DNA of 64,000 nucleotides from contig CAJQTY010000001.1 of assembly GCA_907163075.1 (NCBI GenBank), forward strand, positions 1-64,000, given 5' to 3'. The notes beneath the pieces were generated by a model. The model was not told the origin of the DNA. It ran no database searches and saw only the letters and a program-made list of their open reading frames with translations. Of the stretch, positions 39,364-47,621 are shown piece by piece (the stretch's first letter is position 1; every line of letters starts with the position of its first letter). A program made the translations under genes and the position numbers. Source of the stretch: an uncultured Rhodocyclaceae bacterium. GTDB taxonomy: Bacteria; Pseudomonadota; Gammaproteobacteria; Burkholderiales; Rhodocyclaceae.

Positions 39364-42072
39364 GTGAAAATTCACAAGCTCACGATCGAGCAGTCGCTGG
39401 CCAGCCTGAAAACGGGCCTTGCCGGCCTGGCGGCGAACGAAGCGGCGCGCCGACTGGCTGAGTTCGGCCCCAACCATGTCGAGGAAGTGCAGCGTGAACA
39501 TTTGCTGCTCAGCTTTGCCCGTGAATTCACCCATTTTTTCGCCATCATCCTGTGGATCGCCGCCGCGCTGGCCTTCCTCGCCGAACGTTTCGATCCGGGC
39601 CAGGGCATGGCCGGCCTCGGGGTCGCCATCGTCGGCGTCATCGTGGTCAACGGCATCTTTTCCTTCTGGCAGGAATACAAGGCCGAGCAGGCCGTCGCCG
39701 CGCTGCGCCAATTATTGCCGCAAAAAGTACAGGCCCTGCGTAATGATGAGATCGTCGAGATGCTGGCCAGCGAACTGGTTCCGGGCGACATCGTGCTGCT
39801 CAAGGAAGGCGATTTCGTTCCGGCCGACTGCCGCCTGATCGAAGCCTTCGGCCTGCGCGTGAACACCGCGACGGTGACCGGCGAATCGCTGCCGCAGGCG
39901 CGCAATGCCGAACCCAGCAGCGAGGATTCGCTGCTCTACGCCAGGAACGTCGTGCTGGCCGGGACTTCCGTCGTATCGGGCCAGGCCCGCGCGGCGGTCT
40001 ACGCCACCGGCATACATACCGAGTTCGGCCGCATCGCCCACCTCACACAAACCGCCGGCGCCGCCTCGTCGCCGCTACAGCGTGAAATCGCCCGCCTCTC
40101 CCGGATCGTCGCCGCCCTCGCCTCGGTCATGGGCATGGCGCTGTTTTTCGTCGGCCAGGCCATGGGCTTGCCGACCTGGGAGAACCTCCTGTTCTCGATC
40201 GGCATCATCGTCGCCAACGTGCCGGAAGGCCTGCTGCCCACGGTCACGCTGTCGCTGGCCATGGCCACGCAGCGCATGGCCAGGCGCAACGCGCTAGTGC
40301 GCCACCTGCCGGCCGTCGAGGCGCTGGGCTCGACAACGACCATCTGCAGCGACAAGACCGGCACGCTGACGCAAAACCGGATGTCCGTCCAGCGCCTGTG
40401 GCTGGGCGGCGATTTCATCGATCCCGGAGAACTTGCGGCGCAAGCGGTCCAGACCCATGATCACCGCGAACTGTTCATCAACGCCGCGCTGTGCCACAAC
40501 GTGAAGAACGTAGTGGAAAACGGCGCGCACAAGTTCCTCGGCGACCCTATGGAAGTGGCGCTGGCCGACATGGGGCGCCGGGTGGCGGGTGAACTTGCCG
40601 ACCACCGGCGAATCGACGAGATTCCCTTCGACACCGACCGCAAGCGCATGTCGGTCCTATGTGCCAGCCCGAGCGGGCGCATGCTTTACTGCAAGGGCGC
40701 GCCGGAGACGGTGCTCGCCGCCTGCGACTTCGTTCAGTTCGACGCCGGAATCGCCGCTATCGACCCCGCCGCCAAGGCGCGCCTGCTGGCGGCGCAGCAG
40801 CAGATGGCCGACCAGGGCCTGCGCGTGCTGGCCTTCGCCCACTGCGCGCTCGAGGATGGCCTGCCGAGCCGGGAACAGGGCATGATCCTGAGCGGACTGG
40901 TCGGGCTGGAAGACCCGCCGCGCGCCGAAGTTCCGGAAGCCATCGCGCGCTGCGGCACGGCCGGCATCCGCATCATCATGGTTACCGGCGACCACCCGCA
41001 CACGGCGCTGGCCATCGCCCGCCAGATCGGCCTGGTGAAAACCGACCAGGCGGTCGTCATCCGCGGCGACCAGCTGCGCACCCTCTCGCCGACACAGCTG
41101 CAACTGGCGCTCGACGCCAGGGAGATCATCTTCGCCCGCGTCGCCGCCGAGCAGAAAATGCTGATCGTCCAGGCCTTGCAGAAAAAGGGCGAAATCGTCG
41201 CCGTCACGGGCGATGGCGTGAATGACGCTCCGGCCCTGAAAACCGCCGACATCGGCATCGCCATGGGCATTGCCGGCACCGACGTGGCCAAGGAGGCCGC
41301 CGACCTGATTCTGCTCGACGACAATTTCGCCAGCATTGTCGCCGCCATCGAGGAAGGCCGCGCGGTGTTCGACAACATCCGCAAGTTCCTGACCTACATC
41401 CTCAGCTCGAACATTCCCGAACTGGTGCCCTACCTGGCGTTTGTCCTCTTTCGCATCCCGCTGCCACTGACCATCATCCAGATCCTCGCCGTCGACCTGG
41501 GCACCGACATGCTGCCGGCCCTCGCCCTGGGTGCCGAGAAACCCGATCCCGACGTCATGCAGCGTCCGCCGCGAGCGCGCAGCGAGCGGCTATTGTCCTG
41601 GGGGCTGATTTCCCGCGCCTATCTGTTTCTCGGCGTCCTGGAAGCCGTCGCGTCAATGGCCGTGTTCTTCGTCGTGCTCGACGGCGCCGGCTGGTACTAC
41701 GGAGCGACGCTCGGCCGCACCGATCCGAACTACCTGCAGGCCACCACCGCCTGCCTGACGACGATCGTGGTGATGCAAATGATGAACGTCTTCCTGTGCC
41801 GCCACCCGTTCAAATCGTCGCTCGCCTTCGGACTCTTCGACAACCGCTACCTGCTGCTCGGCCTGGCGGCCGAACTGAGCGTGATCCTGTGCATCGTCTA
41901 CACTGCGAGCGGAAACTGGCTATTCGGCACGGCACCGGTTGGCGCGGCGGTGTGGCTGCTCGCGCTAGTTGGCGTCGCGCTCATGTGGGTACTGGAAGAA
42001 GCGCGCAAGGCCTGGCTGCGGCGGACCCTGGCAAAGGCCGTCAAGACCCGCTGCGCTGTCGTCCCGGAATGA
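39364..42072 (+). CDS. P-type cation ATPase, Na+/K+-ATPase-like (P2C/P2A type)
   Basis: This 902-residue pump starts at a GTG (39364) 26 bases after cbpM. It has a cation ATPase N-terminus, TGESLP in the actuator domain and the M4 motif NVPEGLLPTVTLSLAMATQR. The phosphorylation site is D330 in CSDKTGTLTQNRM, and TGDGVNDAPAL and about ten membrane helices follow. The NVPEGLL ... GSTTTICSDKTGTLTQNRM context is closer to Na+/K+ and H+/K+ ATPases than to typical bacterial Ca2+ or Mg2+ pumps. The transported ion cannot be assigned from sequence alone. No beta-subunit-like gene is present. Confidence 0.88.
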   Translation: MKIHKLTIEQSLASLKTGLAGLAANEAARRLAEFGPNHVEEVQREHLLLSFAREFTHFFAIILWIAAALAFLAERFDPGQGMAGLGVAIVGVIVVNGIFSFWQEYKAEQAVAALRQLLPQKVQALRNDEIVEMLASELVPGDIVLLKEGDFVPADCRLIEAFGLRVNTATVTGESLPQARNAEPSSEDSLLYARNVVLAGTSVVSGQARAAVYATGIHTEFGRIAHLTQTAGAASSPLQREIARLSRIVAALASVMGMALFFVGQAMGLPTWENLLFSIGIIVANVPEGLLPTVTLSLAMATQRMARRNALVRHLPAVEALGSTTTICSDKTGTLTQNRMSVQRLWLGGDFIDPGELAAQAVQTHDHRELFINAALCHNVKNVVENGAHKFLGDPMEVALADMGRRVAGELADHRRIDEIPFDTDRKRMSVLCASPSGRMLYCKGAPETVLAACDFVQFDAGIAAIDPAAKARLLAAQQQMADQGLRVLAFAHCALEDGLPSREQGMILSGLVGLEDPPRAEVPEAIARCGTAGIRIIMVTGDHPHTALAIARQIGLVKTDQAVVIRGDQLRTLSPTQLQLALDAREIIFARVAAEQKMLIVQALQKKGEIVAVTGDGVNDAPALKTADIGIAMGIAGTDVAKEAADLILLDDNFASIVAAIEEGRAVFDNIRKFLTYILSSNIPELVPYLAFVLFRIPLPLTIIQILAVDLGTDMLPALALGAEKPDPDVMQRPPRARSERLLSWGLISRAYLFLGVLEAVASMAVFFVVLDGAGWYYGATLGRTDPNYLQATTACLTTIVVMQMMNVFLCRHPFKSSLAFGLFDNRYLLLGLAAELSVILCIVYTASGNWLFGTAPVGAAVWLLALVGVALMWVLEEARKAWLRRTLAKAVKTRCAVVPE

Positions 42073-42087
42073 CGGGTTATCAACGTG
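42068..42087 (-). repeat. 20-nt dispersed repeat, copy 2 (inverted)
   Basis: On the minus strand it reads CACGTTGATAACCCGTCATT, identical to 32855-32874. It starts within the stop codon region of the P-type ATPase gene and continues with the CCGGGAC typical of dispersed GTCATTCCCG-type repeats. Confidence 0.6.
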
Positions 42088-42106
42088 GTCCAGAATGACA
42101 AGGAAT

Positions 42107-42310
42107 CTAGTAGTGCGGTGGAATTTCCTCGCGCAAATTGCGAGGTTCGGCGGGCTCGGCAGCACTCTGCATCTGCCCATAAAGGAGTCTCAGCTGCGCT
42201 TGCAGCGAGTCGATCTGCTGTTGCTGACGATAGACGGCGCGATTCAGCTCCTCGACCAAATCCTCGGTCAGGCTTGTCTTTATTTCCAGTTCGGTCAGTC
42301 GGTCTTCCAT
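42107..42310 (-). CDS. slyX: SlyX family protein
   Basis: The start at 42310 (MEDRLTELEIKTSLTEDLVE) gives 67 residues, the usual SlyX length; the longer frame has no family sequence. It is a short coiled coil (LNRAVYRQQQQIDSLQAQLR) with the conserved C-terminal EEIPPHY. Molecular role is unknown in the family. Confidence 0.88.
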   Translation of the reverse strand: MEDRLTELEIKTSLTEDLVEELNRAVYRQQQQIDSLQAQLRLLYGQMQSAAEPAEPRNLREEIPPHY

Positions 42311-42431
42311 GGCATGATCTTCCAGATGCAGGTAGCGAAAGGCGTGTTGGCCGAATATCCCCTTAGGCGGGGTGGCATCACCACAAGCCAACGGACTATA
42401 CTTTCGCAGTCGTCAAAATAAGGATAGCGCA

Positions 42432-42689
42432 ATGTCGCTCGTACCGTGCCGCGCTTGTGAACATCGGGTCGATACTTCGGCGCTCGCCTGCCCCCAGTGC
42501 GGAGCGACCGATCCGGGGAAAAAGATTAGCCGCCAGCAACGAAACGCAATCAGCTTCGTCGTTCAGTTGATCGTCTGGCTGACGCTGCTTGGCTACGGCG
42601 GATCGTACCTCTGGAACACGGTGGCGCCCATGGTCCGGCAATATGTCGCCAAGCCGCAATCCGATCAGGCGCCGGCCAACCGCCCGTAG
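42432..42689 (+). CDS. small zinc-ribbon membrane protein
   Basis: Starting at 42432 (MSLVPCRACEHRVD) gives 85 residues. The N-terminus has CRAC and CPQCG, a zinc ribbon, followed by a basic segment and one membrane helix (VVQLIVWLTLLGYGGSYLW). Similar small proteins are widespread and uncharacterised. The gene diverges from slyX and converges on the GTPase gene. Confidence 0.75.
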   Translation: MSLVPCRACEHRVDTSALACPQCGATDPGKKISRQQRNAISFVVQLIVWLTLLGYGGSYLWNTVAPMVRQYVAKPQSDQAPANRP

Positions 42690-42693
42690 CCGA

Positions 42694-43578
42694 TCATTCC
42701 GCCGCCGCCCGTTCTTCACGCACCGCACTCAGCATCGCACTGCGCGTCTCCGGCGTTTCCAGGCTGATGCGGCCGAGTTTGCCGTCGCGGTAATCCTGCA
42801 GCAGCACGATGGACGCTTTCTCGAAATCCGGCTCGCCGCCGCGCATCAGCAAGGCGCGCCGTCTGGCGACGCCTTCGACGACCGCGACGCCATCGATCCC
42901 CTCGACCGGGAAACCGTAGCGCCCCACCAGCAGCGCCGGGTAGCGCGCCAGCAGCAGCGTGGCCAGGAAAACAGCGACCTCCTCGTCGATGATGGCGTTT
43001 CGACCAACCGCATGGCTCGCGGCGAGCATCAGGCCATCGCTCGGATACTCGATTTTCGGCCACATCAGGCCCGGCGTATCGGTAATCGAATGGCGAACGC
43101 TGATCTGATGCATCTGCTGCGATTTGGTCACTGCCGGTTCGTCACCAACCTTGGCGATCTTGCGTTTGACCAGCGCATTCATCAAGGTTGATTTCCCGAC
43201 ATTGGGAATCCCCATGATCATCATGCGCAACTGCTTGGTGTTGTCGTTGCGATGCGGCGCAAGCCGCTGGCACAGACCGGGAATGCGCGCGACTTCGCCC
43301 TGATTCTTGCTGGAGATGGCCACGGCTTTGACGCCGTCCTGCCGATCGTAGTAGTCGATCCAGGCCCTGGTCACTTCGGGGTCCGCCAGGTCGGCCTTGT
43401 TCAGCACCTTAAGGCAGGGACGCTGCCGGTGCAGGCGCAAATCGCGCACCAGCGGATTGGTGCTGGCCTCGGGGAGTCGGGCGTCGAGCACCTCGATCAC
43501 TACATCGATCGACGCCATCGTTTCGGCGGCCTTCTTGCGCGCCGAAGTCATGTGACCGGGATACCACTGAATAGCCAT
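42694..43578 (-). CDS. ribosome biogenesis GTPase, RbgA/YlqF type
   Basis: This circularly permuted GTPase acts in large-subunit assembly. The start at 43578 (MAIQWYPGHMTSARKKAAE) matches the family opening. The G motifs appear in permuted order: NKADLAD (G4) near residue 60, GIPNVGKSTLMNAL (G1) near 120, and DTPGLMWPK (G3) near 170. The C-terminal region is shorter than in Gram-positive RbgA, as is usual in betaproteobacteria. Confidence 0.9.
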   Translation of the reverse strand: MAIQWYPGHMTSARKKAAETMASIDVVIEVLDARLPEASTNPLVRDLRLHRQRPCLKVLNKADLADPEVTRAWIDYYDRQDGVKAVAISSKNQGEVARIPGLCQRLAPHRNDNTKQLRMMIMGIPNVGKSTLMNALVKRKIAKVGDEPAVTKSQQMHQISVRHSITDTPGLMWPKIEYPSDGLMLAASHAVGRNAIIDEEVAVFLATLLLARYPALLVGRYGFPVEGIDGVAVVEGVARRRALLMRGGEPDFEKASIVLLQDYRDGKLGRISLETPETRSAMLSAVREERAAAE

Positions 43579-43684
43579 GAGGAACAAGAACCCTGGAAAA
43601 GGCCCGCATTATCCCATTTGTTCGACCGGCCCACGTCAATGCGTCTAAAATGAGCGTTTATCGTGATCCCGCCGCAGGAAGTCC

Positions 43685-44521
43685 GTGCCGCCCATCCCTG
43701 AAATCAAGCCCGAGCAATCCATCGAGTTGCTCAAGGAACTGCACATCCTGACCCGCGATGGCAAGCTCAACCAGGACAGTCGCCGCAAGCTCAAGCAGGT
43801 CTATCACCTCGTCCAGTTCATCGAGCCGCTGCTCGCCGAACTGCTGGCGGACACGGCGAACATGACCCTGGCCGACCACGGCGCCGGCAAGTCCTACCTC
43901 GGTTTCATCCTCTACGACCTGTTCTTCAAGGCCCGGGCCGGCGGCCATATTTTCGGCATCGAGACCCGTCCGGAACTCGTTCAAAAATCCTTCGCCCTGG
44001 CGCGGCGCCTGCACTTTGAGCGGATGAGCTTTCTCAATCTGTCGGTCGAAGAGTCAATCAACGCGCCCGCCCTGCCCGATCGAATCGACGTCGTCAGCGC
44101 ACTGCACGCCTGCAATACGGCGACCGACGACGCAATCCGTTTCGCCCTGCACAAGCAGGCGAAATTCATCGTTCTCGTTCCCTGTTGCCAGGCTGAAGTC
44201 GCCGCCGTTTTGCGCAAGAACAAGAACGACTCGTTTTCGAAAACGCCGCTTTCTGAACTCTGGCGCCACCCGATTCACACCCGCGAGTTCGGCAGTCATC
44301 TGACCAACGCCCTGCGTTGCCTGCAGCTTGAAGCGCACGGCTATCAGGTAACGGTGACCGAACTGGTCGGCTGGGAGCACTCGATGAAAAACGAACTGAT
44401 CATCGCCCGGCAAACCGGCGAGGTGCGCAACAATGCCGAACTGCGACTGGAGCAGATACTGCACGAACTGAATCTCGATGAACTGCGCGGTCGATTCACC
44501 TACTCCGTAGAGAACGGCTAA
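43685..44521 (+). CDS. class I SAM-dependent methyltransferase, METTL25-like domain
   Basis: The GTG start at 43685 gives 278 residues. The SAM-binding motif is TLADHGAGKSYLGFILYDLF, with the acidic end of strand 2 in GIETRPELV. VVSALHACNTATD and VLVPCCQAEVA resemble the catalytic-side motifs of the Methyltransf_32 group that includes METTL25 and Trm13-like proteins. The substrate is unknown. The small membrane protein gene follows immediately. Confidence 0.78.
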   Translation: MPPIPEIKPEQSIELLKELHILTRDGKLNQDSRRKLKQVYHLVQFIEPLLAELLADTANMTLADHGAGKSYLGFILYDLFFKARAGGHIFGIETRPELVQKSFALARRLHFERMSFLNLSVEESINAPALPDRIDVVSALHACNTATDDAIRFALHKQAKFIVLVPCCQAEVAAVLRKNKNDSFSKTPLSELWRHPIHTREFGSHLTNALRCLQLEAHGYQVTVTELVGWEHSMKNELIIARQTGEVRNNAELRLEQILHELNLDELRGRFTYSVENG

Positions 44522-44863
44522 GTGACTGTGAAAGAAGGAAACAGAGTGGAAAACTGGATCACCCGCATCGTTGCCACCCTCTGCGCGGCAGGCAGCATCG
44601 GCCTCTTCTGGACGCTCGGGATATTCGTTATCGTTCCCTGGCGCGAAGGGCGCATGCTGGCGCTCAATGCGGTTGAACTCCAGGTCATCGGCGTACCGCT
44701 AGTGCTTGGGTCTGCCATAGCGTGGGGAGCGCTGCACGTCTTCTCGATTGCCGACCGCGCCACGAACCCGAGGGCTTACGCAGCTATTCGCGCACTTCTC
44801 GTGCTCGCCTGCATCGCCGCCACAGTCGGCGGCATCGCATGGACCCAGGCCCGATTCGCCTGA
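44522..44863 (+). CDS. three-helix membrane protein of unknown function
   Basis: Possible GTG starts lie at 44522, 44528 and 44546. The product has about three hydrophobic helices (VATLCAAGSIGLFWTLGIFV, VIGVPLVLGSAIAWGALHVF, ALLVLACIAATVGGIAW). No family was recognised. It starts directly after the methyltransferase stop, so the two are probably cotranscribed. Confidence 0.65.
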   Translation: MTVKEGNRVENWITRIVATLCAAGSIGLFWTLGIFVIVPWREGRMLALNAVELQVIGVPLVLGSAIAWGALHVFSIADRATNPRAYAAIRALLVLACIAATVGGIAWTQARFA

Positions 44864-44872
44864 CCAGAAAAC

Positions 44873-45133
44873 TCAAGCCATCGTATTGATTCGCGTCCCG
44901 ACCGTCTGGCCGTTGGCATTGACTGTAGGCGCAGCTTGCACCCTTTCCGCTTCGGTGCGTGCACGCGACGCTCTTTCGCTTTCGTCCACAGCCGGGCTTG
45001 CCTGCACTGGCCTGGACGGCTGGCTTTGTTGCGCTTGCTGCGCCTGCTGGTCCTGCTCCGGCTGACGCATACGAGCTTTCTCGCTTGCCGCCAGCAAGGT
45101 ACTGATGCTCGAAGAAACCGAACCGACTTCCAT
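44873..45133 (-). CDS. small Gln/Ser-rich protein
   Basis: Starting at 45133 (MEVGSVSSSISTLLAASEKA), with GGAGG-like bases just upstream, gives 86 residues. A low-complexity stretch rich in Gln and Ala (QDQQAQQAQQSQPSRP) is followed by the end PTVNANGQTVGTRINTMA. No known domain was recognised. Small proteins with a similar NxxGQTxGTxINT end occur in related bacteria; function is unknown. Confidence 0.6.
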   Translation of the reverse strand: MEVGSVSSSISTLLAASEKARMRQPEQDQQAQQAQQSQPSRPVQASPAVDESERASRARTEAERVQAAPTVNANGQTVGTRINTMA

Positions 45134-45327
45134 GATTGACCCCCTCCTCCGAACCGGGCATTGCCCGACAAATTCATCATAGACCATGGCGCGACGTTTT
45201 CCCAGATCGCCCGCCATCCCCGGGTAATCGCCTGAACGGCAAGCTCCGGCCGTGAACGGGCGCTAAAAACCTCTGGCCAAACCAGCCATTTGGGCGGGGT
45301 AGGTGTAAGCTGACCTTGCGTAACTTG

Positions 45328-45352
45328 AAGCGCCACATTTGGCGTTTATTTT
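45328..45352 (+). terminator. hairpin with T-rich tail
   Basis: AAGCGCCA (45328-45335) pairs with TGGCGTTT (45340-45347) around CATT and is followed by ATTTTG. It lies just upstream of the GVG-repeat protein gene, so it may end an unseen upstream transcript or sit in that gene's leader. Confidence 0.45.
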
Positions 45353-45370
45353 GTTGTTCGGGGGTGAATG

Positions 45371-45676
45371 ATGAACCGATTATTTGTAACTTCAGTGCTG
45401 GCTTTGGGACTTGGATTCGCCGCCATACCTGCGAGTGCCGTTGTTTATTGCAAGACCGTTGGTGTTCCTAAAGGATGTGTTGCGCGCCCGGTAGCCGCCC
45501 CCGGTGTCGGCGCTCCGGGCGTGGGGGTTGCACCCGGCGTTGGTGTAGGTGCACCCGGGGTGGGCGTGGTTGACCCCGGTATTAACCAACCCGGAGCTGC
45601 TGGGAATATTGGCGCGGCAGGGGCTAATGCAACCAACAGGAACGGGGGAGCTAACCGCGCGGGTGTTCGACGCTGA
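45371..45676 (+). CDS. exported Gly/Val/Pro-repeat protein
   Basis: The product starts MNRLFVTSVLALGLGFAAIP (signal peptide, cleavage near ASA-VVYC). A short Cys pair segment (YCKTVGVPKGC) follows, then elastin-like repeats of GVGAPGVGVAPGVGVG type over about 30 residues. The tail is Asn/Ala/Gly-rich. Comparable small exported proteins with VxYCxxxGVPxGC and GVG repeats exist in proteobacteria without known function. It is probably an intrinsically disordered secreted or surface protein. Confidence 0.7.
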   Translation: MNRLFVTSVLALGLGFAAIPASAVVYCKTVGVPKGCVARPVAAPGVGAPGVGVAPGVGVGAPGVGVVDPGINQPGAAGNIGAAGANATNRNGGANRAGVRR

Positions 45677-45740
45677 ATAGTGTGTGACCTGCGTCTGCAG
45701 CGTGGCAGAGCGACTAGAGACATGTTAAGACTGAGGCTGG

Positions 45741-46290
45741 TGTCAAGTTTGAAGTGCAACACGGGGATTGATGCTCTTAGCATTGAGTGAAGGTGTATTT
45801 AATTTGTTCGTCAGCCAGGAGTTTGGCGAATATTTCCCCGGGGGTTTGATAGCCGAGATTGCGTCGCGGACGTTTATTCAGGCGATTGGCGATAGCGTTG
45901 AGTTCGTGCTGAGAGGTTCCGGACAGGTCGGAGCCCTTGGGTAGATACTCACGAATCAAGCCGTTTGCATTTTCATTGCTGCCCCGTTGCCAAGCGCTGT
46001 GGGGGTCGGCGAAATAGACCTGTATGCCGTTAGTGGCGGCCAAGTCGCGATGGCGTGCCATTTCGCTGCCACGGTCGTAAGTCATTGTCTTGCGCATGGC
46101 TGGAGCGACCGTTTGTAGTAACCGAGTAAAGCCGTGCAGTGCGGCCAGGGAAGTGCAATCGTCCATCCGTGCCAGCAGGATAAAGCGGCTCGAACGTTCG
46201 ACAAGGGTGCCGACGGCGGAGCGGTTGGACGCTCCTTTGATGAAGTCCCCCTCCCAGTGTCCTGGTACTTGATCCCCTGCGTCAGAATAG
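45741..46290 (-). pseudogene. IS30-family element remnant, 3' half
   Basis: The transposase frame (stop at 45777) reads MRKTMTYDRGSEMARHRDLA, IQVYFADPHSAWQRGSNENA and NGLIREYLPKGSDLS, the IS30 catalytic domain. Upstream in the same frame lie PGHWEGDFIKGASNRSAVGT and LVERSSRFILLARMDDCT. The sequence then runs into a stop and the IS21 piece near 46290, so the N-terminal half is missing. TGTCAAGTTTGAAGTGCAAC at 45741-45760 looks like the surviving terminal repeat of the element. Confidence 0.82.
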
Positions 46291-47287
46291 TTGTCGCCTC
46301 AATAGAATCTCAACAATGGTTGGCAATAAGGGATGGAAATGGCAAGGTACTCAGAGAAATTCGAAGGTAGAGCGGTACCACGATTGCTCCCGCCGGAATC
46401 AATAGGGAAAGAAACTCCGTGTACGCGAGCTTCGATTCAATGGCCTGGCGATTTCTCGCGTCCAGCGAATCGAGGATGCGGTCGGCGAGCAGACGCTCGA
46501 TCAACGCGGCACAGGCCGGGCCGATCCGGGTGGCCTGTTCCAGACACCACGTCCGATCATGAGCAAAGAAGGCGCGAGCGTTCGGCGGCAGAGGGTCATT
46601 GACGGTCCGCCGGTCACCGGGTTTGACCGCTCGGGCGTGCGCGGCGACGGGCTTGAAGTCATCACAAATCGTCACCATGCCATTATTGGCCTTGAACCAG
46701 AGTCGCTTGCCGACCAAGGCGAACGAGACGGAATAGTAGGCGCGCTCGAACTGGATATGGCAGTCGGGGTGGACGGTTGCCTGCGACCAGACGCCAAGGT
46801 CCGGTGCCACGCCAGGCAGCGGCAGAAGTACCGCCCGATCGAGCGCAAAGCGGGCGATCGGCGCCTCGCCGGTCGTGCCATGCCGACGGGTGCCGGCTTC
46901 ATCCATCACCCAGGCTTTGGCCTGGCGATTGAGATCGGCCAGATCATGGAAGGTCTTGAGCGGCAGAAAGTTGCCCTTCAGATACTTCACGCCCGACTCG
47001 ACGATGCCCTTCTTCTGCGGATCATGCGTTGGGCAGGCATCAATCTTGAAACCGTAGCCCTCGGCGCAATCGGCATACGAGCGTTGCACTTGCGGATCGT
47101 GAATGCAGGCCTTGATGATGGCGCACTTGGCGTTGTCGATGATGAGCCGCACCGGAACGGCGGCGAACCATTCGAAGGCACGGCGATGACAATGGCGTAA
47201 GCTCACACCAATGGTAGGTCGGTCATATCGGCGCTGCCGATGACCAATGTGAGTTACGCCGCGCCTATCACATGTAGGCCCGTACAT
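46291..47287 (-). pseudogene. IS21-family remnant, istA fused to the start of istB
   Basis: The frame shows the IstA integrase core: RRAFEWFAAVPVRLIIDNAK, YGFKIDACPTHDPQKKGIVE and SGVKYLKGNFLPL, then the C-terminal region FERAYYSVSFALVGKRLWFK. The N-terminal HTH region is absent. Near the end, IERLLADR passes directly into ILDSLDARNRQAIESKLAYT and EFLSLLI, which looks like the beginning of IstB. This indicates an internal deletion joining the two genes. Translation ends soon after in unrelated residues. It is presumably inactive. Confidence 0.75.
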
Positions 47288-47332
47288 TGTTTCTTCGCGA
47301 ACGCCTGGCCCGCACGCGGAACCTCGCGTCCT

Positions 47333-47368
47333 GATTACACAAATGTAATCTGCGAGTCAGCGTCCTGT
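47333..47368 (+). promoter_or_regulatory. candidate metal-responsive regulator box of the efflux operon
   Basis: A perfect 7-bp inverted repeat GATTACA-CAAA-TGTAATC (47333-47350) is followed by TGCGAGTCAGCGTCCTGT. The part from 47341 recurs at 31770-31797 near the two-component genes (22 of 28 identical). Palindromes of the TTACA/TGTAA type are typical sites of CopR/CusR-type response regulators. It lies 254 bases upstream of the outer-membrane factor gene, or 66 bases upstream of the small frame at 47434. Confidence 0.55.
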
Positions 47369-47433
47369 TAGTTAGGTCAAGTCATGATGTGGCTTCGGAG
47401 CTTGGTGCTTCGTTTGATTTCATGGAGATAAGC

Positions 47434-47532
47434 ATGTTGATTTTCGCGCTGTTGTTCATGACTGCGGCTGCAACTTTGGCGACCTGTTCCCGCGCACGCG
47501 AAACAGTCAAGCACGGACGGACGCGCCGATAA
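47434..47532 (+). CDS. possible 32-residue hydrophobic peptide
   Basis: ATG at 47434 with GGAG seven bases upstream opens a 32-codon frame: a hydrophobic start (MLIFALLFMTAAATLATC) followed by a basic end (KHGRTRR). It lies between the candidate regulator box and the efflux operon and could be a leader or small membrane peptide. Evidence is only the ribosome-binding site and composition. Confidence 0.35.
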   Translation: MLIFALLFMTAAATLATCSRARETVKHGRTRR

Positions 47533-47621
47533 ACTGAACCCCAGTGTCGGAATCTTATCTATCGCAGCCTATTTGCGCCTCTGCGCCATGTTGACCACCC
47601 CATGCTTACGTTGAGGTTTTC

